Below are positions 16,862 to 25,889 of a stretch of DNA of 64,000 nt, in pieces; positions within the stretch are counted from its first letter, which is position 1, and every line of letters begins with the position of its first letter. Source of the DNA: JAEUMD01 sp036768475. GTDB lineage: Bacteria; Pseudomonadota; Alphaproteobacteria; Rhizobiales; Hyphomicrobiaceae. Location of the stretch: positions 24,749 to 88,748 of the forward strand of contig DAIPMW010000016.1 of NCBI GenBank assembly GCA_036768475.1, written 5' to 3'. The notes below the pieces were generated by a model. That model ran no database searches. It had not been told where the DNA came from and saw only the letters and a program-made list of their open reading frames with translations. Both the position numbers and the translations under genes were made by a program.

Positions 16862-17269
16862 ATGCAGGCCTTGGAACCGAACTGGGTCGCGCTCATTGCT
16901 TTTACGACTGCTTGGCTCGCCAGTTGTCTCGCCGGTTTCTTCATTAGCGGCTCGCTGCCGCTGGCTCTGGCGCCGGCTGCGTTGCGCAAAGGCAATGGGC
17001 CGCTTCTCGTTACCTTCAATGCGGTGATGATGATTGTTCTTGCGGCCGCAACGATGGTGTTCGGCGCGACGGAACTGCGCTGGAGTTCGATTGTCATTGC
17101 CGGTGGCGGTGTCTTTTTGTTCGCGCCAGCAATCATCGACAGCCTGCCGCCGTCACTGAAGGACACCATGCGTGGCCATATTTTGATCCTGGCGCTGGTT
17201 GCAGCCGGGTTCGCCACGCTCATCGCGTCCGGTGCTCTCGAAAGCCTGGACGCCCTGCTCGGCCACTGA
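16862..17269 (+). CDS. small integral membrane protein, unknown function
   Basis: A 135-residue protein with four predicted membrane helices (around residues 8-30, 43-66, 72-92 and 105-125) and short loops. ATG 16862 is chosen because GGGAGAC lies six bases upstream; an in-frame ATG at 16826 lacks a ribosome site and would place a TGATATATTA motif almost at the start codon. The final residues are GALESLDALLGH. No family is recognised. A second tiny membrane protein follows 41 bases later, so the two are probably co-transcribed. Confidence 0.6.
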   Translation: MQALEPNWVALIAFTTAWLASCLAGFFISGSLPLALAPAALRKGNGPLLVTFNAVMMIVLAAATMVFGATELRWSSIVIAGGGVFLFAPAIIDSLPPSLKDTMRGHILILALVAAGFATLIASGALESLDALLGH

Positions 17270-17310
17270 ACGCCGTCGTGCGAAACAACTGACAGCCCGG
17301 AGATTATGCC

Positions 17311-17496
17311 ATGCCCATACCCGTCAAAATCGTATTCTCGATCGTCGTGTTGCTGGTTGCGTACGGCGGCAGTCTTTTCCTGCGCTGGCTCGGGCAAGAT
17401 CTCACGCCATCGCTTGCGATATTCCTTGGCGTGTTTTCCGTGATGTCCTTCTGGGTCTTCCCGGAAGTCGTCCACAAAAAGGGCGGCAAAGGCTGA
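17311..17496 (+). CDS. small membrane protein (61 aa)
   Basis: Starts at ATG 17311 behind a GGAG element. Two hydrophobic segments (residues 5-24 and 33-51) are separated by the polar RWLGQDLTP turn, with a basic VHKKGGKG tail that would stay cytoplasmic. It is likely the second gene of a pair with the preceding four-helix protein. Function unknown. Confidence 0.55.
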   Translation: MPIPVKIVFSIVVLLVAYGGSLFLRWLGQDLTPSLAIFLGVFSVMSFWVFPEVVHKKGGKG

Positions 17497-17507
17497 AGAG
17501 CATGGCA

Positions 17508-17532
17508 GCCGGCGCAGTGAAATGCGCCCGGC
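17508..17532 (+). terminator. hairpin after the small membrane genes
   Basis: GCCGGCGCA (17508-17516) pairs with TGCGCC(C)GGC (17523-17532) with one bulged C and a six-base loop, 11 bases after the stop. There is no T tract. A fragment resembling the end of repeat family A (CCTGACCTGCTCTAA) follows. Confidence 0.4.
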
Positions 17533-17673
17533 GCCTGACCTGCTCTAACTCAACAAACGTGCGCGCATCGGGAGTAGCGGCCCGGTGGTGATGCCTGCTG
17601 CGAGCACCGCTCATCATCAACGCTTGAGGCGGCAGCGACGTAATAAGCTAGATGATGGGCGCCTACCGCGAAC

Positions 17674-18837
17674 TTATTCTGCGAGTGCACGCATAACCTT
17701 GATCAGGTCCGATTTGCCCTCAAAGCCGATGCCGGGCAAATCCGGCATGACGATGTGACCATCCTCGACCTTTACGCTATCGGGGAACCCACCGTAGGGC
17801 TGGAACAGGTCGGGGTAGCTCTCGTTGCCTCCCAGTCCCAATCCCGCTGCGATATTGAGCGACATCTGGTGACCGCCGTGCGGGATGCAGCGTGAAGGCG
17901 ACCATCCTTGCTGGTGCAGGACGTCGAGCGTTCGCAGATACTCGACCAAACCATAAGACAGTGCACAATCAAACTGCAGCCAGTCGCGATCGGGACGCAT
18001 CCCGCCATAGCGAAGAAGGTTGCGGGCGTCCTGGTGCGAAAATAGATTTTCCCCTGTAGCCATTGGCCCGGGATAGAATCCCGATAGCGCGGCTTGAAGA
18101 GCATAGTCGAGCGGATCGCCCACTTCCTCATACCAGAACAGCGAATATTGGCGCAGCATCTTGGCGTAAGCGATAGCGGTTTCGAGATCGAAACGGCCGT
18201 TCGCGTCGACCGCCAATTGGGCACTCGATCCTATTTCGGCAAGCACGGCTTCGATGCGACGCTGATCCTCGTCGATCGTAGCGCCGCCGATCTTCATCTT
18301 CACGACGTTGTAGCCGCGATCGAGATAGCCGCGCATCTCTGTACGCAAAGCCTTGTCGTCCTTGCCAGGATAGTAATATCCGCCGGCAGCGTAGACGAAG
18401 ACACGCGGGTTGGCTTCGCGACCCTTCTCTTCGGCGAGCATCCGGAACAGCGGTTTGCCAGCGATCTTGGCCGCGGCATCCCAGATCGCCATGTCGAGCG
18501 TGCCGACCGCGACCGACCGCTCGCCGTGCCCCCCGGGCTTCTCGTTCATCATCATGACGGCCCAAAGCTTATGCGGGTCAAGGTTATCACCGGCATCGCT
18601 CAGCACGGATTTGGGATCGGCGTCCAGGATGCGGCCGCGAAACCGCTCGCGGATGAGCCCCCCCTGACCGTAGCGACCGTTGGAATTGAAGCCGTAGCCG
18701 ACGACGCGCCGCCCTTCCCTTTCGACATCCGTCACAACGGCCACGAGGCTCGCAGTCATCTTCGAGAAATCGATGTAAGCGTTACGGATCGGCGAGGAGA
18801 TCGGCTTGGTGACCTCGCAGATATCGATGATGCGCAT
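17674..18837 (-). CDS. tarD: D(-)-tartrate dehydratase (enolase superfamily)
   Basis: A 387-residue enolase-superfamily enzyme that converts D-tartrate to oxaloacetate using Mg2+. The sequence follows the characterised Bradyrhizobium TarD nearly throughout, including the opening EVTKPISSPIRNAYIDF, GYGFNSNGRYGQGGLIRERF and NEKPGGHGERSVAVGT. Catalytic features are visible: KMK of VVKMKIGG, metal ligands in AVDANG, WYEEVGDP and MATGENLF, and the His of IPHGGHQ. ATG 18837 has GGAGG upstream. No dedicated transporter is adjacent. Confidence 0.92.
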   Translation of the reverse strand: MRIIDICEVTKPISSPIRNAYIDFSKMTASLVAVVTDVEREGRRVVGYGFNSNGRYGQGGLIRERFRGRILDADPKSVLSDAGDNLDPHKLWAVMMMNEKPGGHGERSVAVGTLDMAIWDAAAKIAGKPLFRMLAEEKGREANPRVFVYAAGGYYYPGKDDKALRTEMRGYLDRGYNVVKMKIGGATIDEDQRRIEAVLAEIGSSAQLAVDANGRFDLETAIAYAKMLRQYSLFWYEEVGDPLDYALQAALSGFYPGPMATGENLFSHQDARNLLRYGGMRPDRDWLQFDCALSYGLVEYLRTLDVLHQQGWSPSRCIPHGGHQMSLNIAAGLGLGGNESYPDLFQPYGGFPDSVKVEDGHIVMPDLPGIGFEGKSDLIKVMRALAE

Positions 18838-18986
18838 TTTCTTCCTCCGGGGGGCGCATTCCGCCTTGGTGATTACGGCCGCGGCAGTTTGAGCCTGATC
18901 AGACGCTGGCACAACGTAGCGTCACGGAACGCGGAAACAAGTCCAACGGTCAGCCATCTAGACGAATCAAGGATTGCTTGCTCGCG

Positions 18987-20066
18987 TCAGGAACGCTTGT
19001 CGGCCCACTGGTCGATGCAGCGATTGAGATCCTGCAAGTCACGACGGATTTCGTCTGCCGCGAAGCCAACGGCAAATACATGTTCGACAGCCGAGGCGCC
19101 CAGTTCGCGAAAAAGGAAACGTTGGCGCGCCACATCCACTTGTCCCGAATACGCAGCAATCGCTTTCACAACTTCGTCCAACCGGGGCGCCGCTTGTCGT
19201 TGCCGCAGCGACACGGCACAATCACGGAGGTGGGCGGTGATCGAGATTTTCGCGGTGATGAGCGCAGGCTCCAGCACCTCAAGCAGCCGTTCTGGCAAAG
19301 GTGCGCCAGACGCGCGGCCGAGTATGACGAGGTCATGGCGCAGCCTGAGCATCGAGCGAACCAGCGGGCCGACCGAAGCATCGCCGCCCAGCCTAATCAA
19401 CTGCTCGCGTTCAGCCTCGTTTGCGATCTCAGACAATTCAGCAAGCCGGGGGCCAATTTCGCTTTGCAATCGACGCGCTTCGTCAACCTGAAGGCCGCGC
19501 TTAAGGCCACTGAACAATTGCTCTGCGGCGTCGGCCATGCTCTCAAGTACCTGTGCTGACTTTTCCCGCAGAAGCCCGAATGCACTTGATGGAAGCACCA
19601 GTAGCGACACGAAAATTCCAACCAGACTTCCCAGTGAGACTTCCACGAGCCGCTCAAGCGCCGACGCTATCGGCGTCGCATGTGTGATCTGAGGCACCAG
19701 GATTACGATAGCCGCAGTGATTGGAGCGGCGCTGAATCGCGGCTTCAGGGCGGCTGCAAAGGCAAGAGGCGTAAGACCAAGGGTCAGCGATATGATGAGT
19801 GACGTTTCGCTTGAGGGAACAACAAGCGCAGCAATCGCTCCACCCCACACGGCACCGAAAATCGTTGCCGCCAAGTAATCCAAGGTCACTTTCAGCGACC
19901 GTCCAACGCTGGTCTGAGTGACAACAATTGCGGTGAGGACGACCCACAGCGGCAAACGCACCTGCATCAACTGCGCGAGCACCAGGGCAAGCACAGCCGC
20001 TATCGTCAGCCGAACCGCAAACGTGAATGGACGCTGATACCTGCTCTTCCAGCTCTGCGAACTCAT
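18987..20066 (-). CDS. FUSC family inner-membrane protein (aromatic acid exporter-like)
   Basis: A protein of about 359 residues with an N-terminal bundle of roughly six membrane helices (residues 20-165) containing FAVRLTIAAVLALVLAQ and WVVLTAIVVTQTSVGRSLK, the typical FUSC/YccS/AaeB start. A long helical cytoplasmic domain (about 170-355) follows. Related proteins export aromatic carboxylates or are of unknown function. ATG 20066 is used; a TTG five codons upstream is possible and neither has a strong ribosome site. It stands apart from the tarD gene by 149 bases. Confidence 0.78.
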   Translation of the reverse strand: MSSQSWKSRYQRPFTFAVRLTIAAVLALVLAQLMQVRLPLWVVLTAIVVTQTSVGRSLKVTLDYLAATIFGAVWGGAIAALVVPSSETSLIISLTLGLTPLAFAAALKPRFSAAPITAAIVILVPQITHATPIASALERLVEVSLGSLVGIFVSLLVLPSSAFGLLREKSAQVLESMADAAEQLFSGLKRGLQVDEARRLQSEIGPRLAELSEIANEAEREQLIRLGGDASVGPLVRSMLRLRHDLVILGRASGAPLPERLLEVLEPALITAKISITAHLRDCAVSLRQRQAAPRLDEVVKAIAAYSGQVDVARQRFLFRELGASAVEHVFAVGFAADEIRRDLQDLNRCIDQWADKRS

Positions 20067-20411
20067 GACGCCAGGCCACAAACATCGTTGTCAGACCCAC
20101 AACCGGCGCCAACACCTCTGCGTCGCAACCAGCGGTCCGCACAGTGCGAGATGAGCCCATTCGATGATGTGGCTGGTGAATTCATAGTTCTCATCATTTG
20201 CATACAGCTCGCCGCAAGCAACCAAGCGGAAAGCCAGCCCGTGCGCTCGATGCTCCTTGGCGGTAACTACCTACGAGCCCCGTTGGCCACGCACCTGCCG
20301 CGCGAGGATGCAGTCAATCAGCGATTGCCTGCAAGAACATCAGACGCAAGAAAATATACCGCGGCATCGACGATGAGGCTACATCCCAGAGCCAGGCCGC
20401 AGGCGTTCAAA
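20067..20411. other. intergenic stretch without supported features
   Basis: About 345 bases between the FUSC gene start and the end of the ThDP enzyme gene, both on the minus strand. Presumably it contains the FUSC promoter. No hairpin, repeat copy or coding frame with a ribosome site was seen. Confidence 0.5.
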
Positions 20412-22142
20412 TCAGGCCAATCCGCGGCGCCTGCGCTCTGCATCGTCCCATGCGATCAGCGGCTGATAGTCGGGAACGAAACCGAGGCCCTTGCTCGCAT
20501 CCGACGAGACGACGGCCTGCGACGTCACCACGTCGACGACCGCCGGCGCATTGGCCAGTGAACGGGCCAGCGCGTCGGGCAGATCCTCGGGTATCTCGAC
20601 CCGCTCACCGTGCGCCCCAAGAGCATGGGCCATTCCGGCATAGTCGGAATGGCGCAGCGTCGTACCGACCACCCGGCCACCATAATTCATTTCCTGATCG
20701 AGCCGCTCGATATTCCACGCGGCATTGTTTGAGATGACGATGACGCATTTCGCACCATGACGAACGGCGGTGTCGATCTCCATCGCGTTGATGCCGAACG
20801 CGCCATCGCCCGTGGTGCAGATCACCTGACGGTCAGGAAATGCGAGGGATGCTGCAATGGCGTAGGGAACGCCCACTCCAAGACAGCCGAAGGCGCCCGC
20901 ATCAAGATAGGTGCCAGCATCGAGGCCCACGCGGGCGAAGCTCAAAAGATCTCCGCCGTCGGCGATCGCAATGTAATTTTTCTCTGCAACCTTCTTGATG
21001 GCATCGAATATGGCGGCGGGATGCACTTTGCCATCGCTGCCGACAGGCGCCGGTGTCCTGCCATTGGCGCTTCGCTCCAGATGTCTGATGCGCAGTCCTT
21101 CCGTCCATGTCCGGTCCACCGCGGGAGCGGTATTTCCTGCCGCCTCCACGATAGCATCAAGAGCGAGGCCCGGTGTCGCCAGGATCTCGGGGTCACCGCG
21201 TCGGTTGTCCACGAGTTCGCCCGCCGTATCTGCGACTCGCAGGAAACGCGCCTTGGGGAAAACGGCTGGAGAACCGTAGCCAAGCTGGTAGTCGAGCTTG
21301 CGTCCCACGACGAGCACCATGTCGGCTTCGCTCATGGCGGCCGCGCGCGTGGCGCCGACGACGGAAGCATGATCGGCAGGTACCAGTCCGCGGCTTTCCT
21401 GAGTGTCGAGATAGACGGCACCACAGGCATCTAGAAGACGCACCAGTGCCGCGTCAGACCCTTTAGCGCCCCGCCCGGTTATAATGAGCGGACGCTTCGC
21501 ACTCCACAAGGCTTGCGCAGCCATCTCGATGGCTGCCGGATCTGGTGGGAGCAGGCGTTTGCCGCGCGGCTTCATCCAATCGTCAAGAATGAGAGTTTCG
21601 GGGATAGGCGTGCGCAACACATCGGTCGGAATTTCAAGATATACGGGCCCCGGCTCGCCGAGATCGCCAAAGGCGCGGGCAACGGCCTCATCGAACTCGC
21701 GGATTACCTGGTCGGGGACGCGTAGAGTTCGCGCCTGGCGGCAGACAGGGCGCAGAATATCGATGTGTGGGATGTCCTGCAGCGGGCCCATGTTGGCCTG
21801 TGGACGAGATGTGCAACCGCCAATCAGCAACACAGGCATCCGCGCAAGGGACGCATTTGCCATAGCCGTAACGCAGTTCGTCACCCCCGGCCCTGCGGTG
21901 ACCATCGCGACCCCAAGCTTGCCAGTCAATTCCGCATGGGCGTGCGCCATGTGTACCGCCGCACCCTCATCGCGCACATCGATTATGCGAATTCCGAGAC
22001 GGGCGACATGGTCCCATATCGGCTGGATGTGTCCGCCCTGGAGGCCGAACAGCCGATCCACTGCGCGAGCCTTCAAAAAGCGCGCGATCCACTCAGCACA
22101 GACGTTGGGTGTGCTGTTGAGATCTCTGGGGGCGGTGGACAT
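20412..22142 (-). CDS. thiamine diphosphate-dependent enzyme, 2-hydroxyacyl-CoA lyase / oxalyl-CoA decarboxylase-like
   Basis: A 576-residue ThDP enzyme with the three domains of the acetolactate-synthase fold. The N-terminal pyrimidine-binding domain has the catalytic Glu in VRDEGAAVHMAHAHAE and TAGPGVTNCVTAMANA; the middle domain has IITGRGAKGSDAALV; the C-terminal diphosphate domain has the motif from TTGDGAFGINAME to SNNAAWNIE. GGAGG precedes ATG 22142. It starts 49 bases after the stop of an acyl-CoA ligase gene in the same direction, which argues for an acyl-CoA substrate (carbon-carbon cleavage of a 2-hydroxyacyl-CoA or decarboxylation) rather than valine synthesis. The substrate is not determined. 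Confidence 0.8.
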   Translation of the reverse strand: MSTAPRDLNSTPNVCAEWIARFLKARAVDRLFGLQGGHIQPIWDHVARLGIRIIDVRDEGAAVHMAHAHAELTGKLGVAMVTAGPGVTNCVTAMANASLARMPVLLIGGCTSRPQANMGPLQDIPHIDILRPVCRQARTLRVPDQVIREFDEAVARAFGDLGEPGPVYLEIPTDVLRTPIPETLILDDWMKPRGKRLLPPDPAAIEMAAQALWSAKRPLIITGRGAKGSDAALVRLLDACGAVYLDTQESRGLVPADHASVVGATRAAAMSEADMVLVVGRKLDYQLGYGSPAVFPKARFLRVADTAGELVDNRRGDPEILATPGLALDAIVEAAGNTAPAVDRTWTEGLRIRHLERSANGRTPAPVGSDGKVHPAAIFDAIKKVAEKNYIAIADGGDLLSFARVGLDAGTYLDAGAFGCLGVGVPYAIAASLAFPDRQVICTTGDGAFGINAMEIDTAVRHGAKCVIVISNNAAWNIERLDQEMNYGGRVVGTTLRHSDYAGMAHALGAHGERVEIPEDLPDALARSLANAPAVVDVVTSQAVVSSDASKGLGFVPDYQPLIAWDDAERRRRGLA

Positions 22143-22191
22143 TGCGGCCTCCTTTCCTGAGAGAACGATCGCGATCGCATCGGTGCAAGCC

Positions 22192-23751
22192 TTAGCCGTG
22201 TCCCATCCGATCACGCAACACACGGTGCAAGATCTTACCGGTCGCAGTGCGCGGCATGTCTGCGTCCGAAATAAAATTCACCGTACGCGGGCGTTTGTAG
22301 CCGGCCAGCCGCTCACGCGCATGCGCGACGATGTCGGCTTCGCTGACCGTCATGCCATCCTTGAGAATTACAAATGCATGAACGCGTTCGCCCCACTTCT
22401 CGTCAGGCACTCCAATCACGGCAACGTCTTTCACTGCAGGATGGCTGCCAACGCCTATCTCAACCTCGGATGGATAAACGTTCTCGCCTCCGGAGATGAT
22501 CATGTTTTTCTTCCGGTCGACGAGCCAGATGTAACCGTCCTCGTCGCGCCGGGCCATGTCACCAACACTGCAGTAGGCGCCGCGAAAGGCTTCGGCGGTC
22601 TTCTCGGGCAACTTCCAATAGCCATCGAATGTATAGGGGTTGCACGAAAACAGCTCGCCCGTCTCGCCATCGGGCACTTCATTGCCCGCATCGTCGAGCA
22701 AACGGACCGGTGCAGAGGCGACGCATTCTCGACCGACGGAGCCAAGCTTCTTGAACTGCTCTTCGGGATGCAGCATCGTGACCCAGCCCGCCTCGGTCGA
22801 TCCATAAAGCTCGAAGAGACCGGAGTTGCGGAACATCTCCATGATGGCTCGTTTGGTGTCGGGGCGCGCCGGCGCGGAGGAGATCATCAGTTGCTTGATG
22901 GCATCGCAGCGGTAGCGCTCGCGGACAGCGTCCGACAATGAGAGCATCATGATGTAATGTGTCGGCACGAGTGAGGTGAACGTCGCACCGGTCTGCGACA
23001 GAATCCTGAGGACATGCTCTGCATCGAAGCTCTTGCGCGAATAGATCGATACAGCAGCGCCGCAGTAGGCATAGGCCCCGAAAAAGTAAAGCGAGTTAGC
23101 GTGGCACATCGGCATGACGAGCAGCACGTTGTCGGAACGCCGGATGCCGATCTCGATCTCGGAGATCAGCGAAATAAGCGCGCTGCCCTTATGACTGCGG
23201 ATCGCGCCCTTCGGATTGCCTGTGGTGCCGGACGTGTACATCAGCATCCAGGGATCGGATGCAGATATTGCGATGTCGGGCTCGGTGGCAGCCGAAGCGG
23301 CGATCAGACTCTCATAGTCGAGATAACCCGCTGGGCATGGGCGTGTGCCAAAATGAATGAAGCGCGAGGCCGGGCATGAAAGGTCCTGTCGGATATCCTC
23401 GACGACGTGGGACAGCTCGTCCTGAACGATGATGGCCCCCGCCTGCGCATTCTCGACGATGTAGCATACCTCGTGCCCGACGAGGCGGAAGTTGACCGGC
23501 ACCGCGACGAGGCCGGCCTTGGCGGTGGCCGCGTAGATCTCAGCCCATTCAATACAGTTGTAGGCGAGCACGGCGACGCGATCGCCCTTGGTGAGGCCGA
23601 GACCAAGGAGCGCGTTCGCGAGACGGCAGGCGCGGGCGTTCCAGGCGCGACTGGTCAGTTCCCGCTCGAGATCGCGAACGGCGATGCGCTCGGGTTCAAG
23701 GCGCGCCTGCGCCGCTACGACCTGCCCGAGCGTAAGCACATCCTGCTGCAT
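22192..23751 (-). CDS. acyl-CoA synthetase / AMP-dependent ligase
   Basis: A 519-residue adenylate-forming enzyme that activates a carboxylic acid to its CoA thioester. Motifs in order: the P-loop-like MLMYTSGTTGNPKGAIRSHK, GSTEAGWVTMLHPEE (A5), GYWKLPEKTAEAF, the hinge VGDMARRDEDGYIWLVDRKK with NMIISGGENVYPSEVE (A8), and the A10 lysine in MPRTATGKILHRVL. ATG 23751 is used; GTG 23763 is an alternative. It shares an operon with the downstream ThDP enzyme. The acid substrate is unknown; the overall type is medium- or long-chain/aromatic. Confidence 0.9.
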   Translation of the reverse strand: MQQDVLTLGQVVAAQARLEPERIAVRDLERELTSRAWNARACRLANALLGLGLTKGDRVAVLAYNCIEWAEIYAATAKAGLVAVPVNFRLVGHEVCYIVENAQAGAIIVQDELSHVVEDIRQDLSCPASRFIHFGTRPCPAGYLDYESLIAASAATEPDIAISASDPWMLMYTSGTTGNPKGAIRSHKGSALISLISEIEIGIRRSDNVLLVMPMCHANSLYFFGAYAYCGAAVSIYSRKSFDAEHVLRILSQTGATFTSLVPTHYIMMLSLSDAVRERYRCDAIKQLMISSAPARPDTKRAIMEMFRNSGLFELYGSTEAGWVTMLHPEEQFKKLGSVGRECVASAPVRLLDDAGNEVPDGETGELFSCNPYTFDGYWKLPEKTAEAFRGAYCSVGDMARRDEDGYIWLVDRKKNMIISGGENVYPSEVEIGVGSHPAVKDVAVIGVPDEKWGERVHAFVILKDGMTVSEADIVAHARERLAGYKRPRTVNFISDADMPRTATGKILHRVLRDRMGHG

Positions 23752-23944
23752 TGGTACGCCCACGCATTAATATTGGCGTGTGCAGGTAGGTGGTTTGTCG
23801 TTGAACCTGCCCGGCCATGCTGGACCCGATGTCGTATGAAATTTCTGCAGTAACGCATTGACGCGAGCTTAAGCGGTCGGCCGGAACCAGGCAACGGCTA
23901 TCGGAGCGTCGCACTGATCGTTACCACCGGCACCTTGACCGAGG

Positions 23945-23993
23945 CGGTACTGGATCGCATTCATGTTTCCGTCAAACATGAGCGCGATCTTAA
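23945..23993 (+). repeat. dispersed repeat, family B, copy 2 (partial)
   Basis: Carries GGTACTGGATCGCATTCATG, the inverted repeat CATGTTTCCGTCAAACATG and GCGCGATCTTAA. It is followed about 75 bases later by a family A copy, the same B-then-A order seen at 25671-25889. Confidence 0.6.
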
Positions 23994-24069
23994 GCCCGCT
24001 GCAGCTCCATTTTGTTGACCGCGATTTTCCATCGATTCCCAAGAGGCTCAATACGGCGCGCGACTGCCT

Positions 24070-24158
24070 CGACCGAGACCGTGATTGAGACGCTCAAACA
24101 TAAAGATAGTGCAGGCCGCAACGGCCAGACGTGGTCCACGTCTGAACCCGACCTGCTG
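24070..24158 (-). repeat. dispersed palindromic repeat, family A, copy 3 (degraded, reverse)
   Basis: Contains GACCGTGATTGAGACGCTCA, AAACATAAAGATAGTGCAGG, CAACGGCCAGACGTGG and a closing CCGACCTGCTG. It is more diverged than copies 1 and 2. It lies just beyond the 3' end of the MFS gene. Confidence 0.55.
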
Positions 24159-24183
24159 GTGATGCGCACCAACCGGTTCCGGT

Positions 24184-25515
24184 CTATGCCGAGCGGGCCG
24201 AAGAGCGCTGCATGACGACCAGTACGGTAACCGCCACTGCAAGCGTCAGCAGGGATACCCAAAGGACCGTGTCCCATCCATAACTCGTCAGCAATCCTCC
24301 CGACGAGAAAGATCCGAGGGCCATCATGCCGAAAATGATGAAGTCGTTTAGGGCTTGAACGCGGGTTCTTTCCTCAGGACGATGGCACTCGAGCACCAGT
24401 GCCGATGCGCCGACGAAGCCGAAGTTCCAGCCAATGCCTATAAGGATAAGCGTCAGCCAGAAGTTGGCGACATCCACGCCAGTCAGGCCGACCATGGCGG
24501 AAGCAGCGATCAGGCTCAATCCTGTCGCCACGACGAGATGCGCACCAAAACGTGTAATCAGCCGTCCGGTAAAGAAGCTCGGAGCGTACATGGCGATCAC
24601 GTGCCACTGAAGACCAAGATTGGCAGTTTCCTGTGGCAGCCCGCACAAGCGCATTGCAAGCGGCGCTGACGTCATGATGAAGTTCATGAGCAAATACGAG
24701 ACGAGACCGCTTATCACCGCGGTCATGAATCTGGGTTGGCTTGCAATGAGTTTCAGTGGTCGGCCAGCGGCAAGCTCCGTTGCTGCGGGCTTGGGCAATC
24801 GAACCCCGGACAGAATGATGGCGGAGAATGCTGCAACCGCCGCTTGGGCAAGAAACGTCGCGAAGAACAAATAGGGCGACCACAGGTACATGGTATGGGT
24901 GACGAGTTGGGGGCCGATGACGCCGGCCAGAACACCGCCCGCCATAACGGCTGACAATGCTCGTGCGCGACGCTCCGGCGGCACGCAGTCAGCGGCGGCG
25001 AAGCGAAAGGAAAGTGCAACAGCGTTGTAGGCACCGCCGAAGAAGGTTGCGAGACAGAACAACCAGAACGAACCCTGAAGCACAGCCACCGCACCAAGCA
25101 GCCCAACGATCACACCACAGGCCGTTCCGGTCAGAAACGCTGCACGCCGGCCGTAGCGCCGCGCAATCGCTCCGGCTGGGAGCGTACAGGCCGCCATGCC
25201 GACCACGAAAACGGATATCGGAAGCGTAGCCAGTGCCTTGTTTGGCGCAAGCATGTTCCCGACGATTGCCCCTGTCGCGTACACCACGACAGAGTTGGCG
25301 CCGGCCAGGGCTTGCGCGATCGCAAGTCTTGGAACGTTGCCGCGGGGCAGAGGAACTGGTGGGGAACGTTCTGGCGCAGGTGCCTCAGATGCCAACTCAG
25401 GCTCTGCTTCAACCCGGTTCTCAGACGGGCAATTCCCGATTCGATCTTGGCCGCGTTCAGCGTTGCGGTTCGATGTGGGCAACACTTGCTGTTGGCAGCC
25501 GTCGTCATGCGTCAT
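24184..25515 (-). CDS. MFS transporter
   Basis: A 443-residue permease with a polar N-terminal extension of about 55 residues (Pro, Glu and Ser rich) followed by twelve hydrophobic helices. The MFS A-motif-like loop GAIARRYGRRAAFLTG lies between helices 2 and 3, and a second such loop (RLITRFGAHLVVATG) in the C-terminal half. No binding motif indicates a substrate. ATG 25515 is the most downstream reasonable start; upstream codons run into repeats. The gene is bracketed by family B and A repeats on both sides. Confidence 0.85.
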   Translation of the reverse strand: MTHDDGCQQQVLPTSNRNAERGQDRIGNCPSENRVEAEPELASEAPAPERSPPVPLPRGNVPRLAIAQALAGANSVVVYATGAIVGNMLAPNKALATLPISVFVVGMAACTLPAGAIARRYGRRAAFLTGTACGVIVGLLGAVAVLQGSFWLFCLATFFGGAYNAVALSFRFAAADCVPPERRARALSAVMAGGVLAGVIGPQLVTHTMYLWSPYLFFATFLAQAAVAAFSAIILSGVRLPKPAATELAAGRPLKLIASQPRFMTAVISGLVSYLLMNFIMTSAPLAMRLCGLPQETANLGLQWHVIAMYAPSFFTGRLITRFGAHLVVATGLSLIAASAMVGLTGVDVANFWLTLILIGIGWNFGFVGASALVLECHRPEERTRVQALNDFIIFGMMALGSFSSGGLLTSYGWDTVLWVSLLTLAVAVTVLVVMQRSSARSA

Positions 25516-25670
25516 GGCGAAATACCTGTCGGGAGAGCGATGGATTGCGGTGCAGGGGGTGAGCGAACGCGCCGGTCCAGGTAATTTAGGGAAAATACGA
25601 CCGGCCTTCTTTTTATACGTTGCCAAATTATGTAGAATATCGGCCAAACTCTTGGCGGCTGGCGCATGTT

Positions 25671-25762
25671 GAGCTGAAGTGTGCAGCGGTTCAGCGTGAA
25701 AAACATGGCTCAGAACAAGGTGCTGGATCGCGTTCATGTTTCCGCCAAACGTGACGCGAACC
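25671..25762 (+). repeat. dispersed repeat, family B, copy 3 (full length)
   Basis: Nearly the same as the copy at 8221-8309: TGAAGTGTGCAGCGGTTCAG, GTGAAAAACATGGCTCAGAA, AAGGTGCTGGATCGCGTTCA, then CATGTTTCCGCCAAACGTGA. It joins directly to a family A copy, forming a composite B-A element upstream of both the MFS gene and the AraC gene. Confidence 0.65.
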
Positions 25763-25889
25763 AGAGCCGGTCAGATCTTGATTGAATGACGCCTGGCCGG
25801 CGGGGCCAGTTCCATCTCTTTGCTTGAGAGCCTCACATCACGGCTTCGACCGACGCATGGCTGCTTCCATCTCAGACGATCAGACTCTC
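25763..25889 (+). repeat. dispersed palindromic repeat, family A, copy 4
   Basis: Contains AGAGCCGGTCAGATCTTGAT, TGAATGACGCCTGGCCGG, TTTGCTTGAGAGCCTC, CGCATGGCTGCTTCCATC and GATCAGACTCTCG, the same order as the complete copy at 9213. Its last third overlaps the apparent first codons of the AraC-type gene. Confidence 0.6.

Noticed and set aside
20412..22142. ThDP enzyme as acetolactate synthase large subunit (ilvB)
   Set aside because: No small subunit gene follows, and the gene is paired with an acyl-CoA ligase; lyase or decarboxylase assignment fits better.
21484..22941. 485-codon plus-strand frame opposite the ThDP enzyme and ligase genes
   Set aside because: It crosses two well-supported genes on the other strand and shows no recognisable domain.
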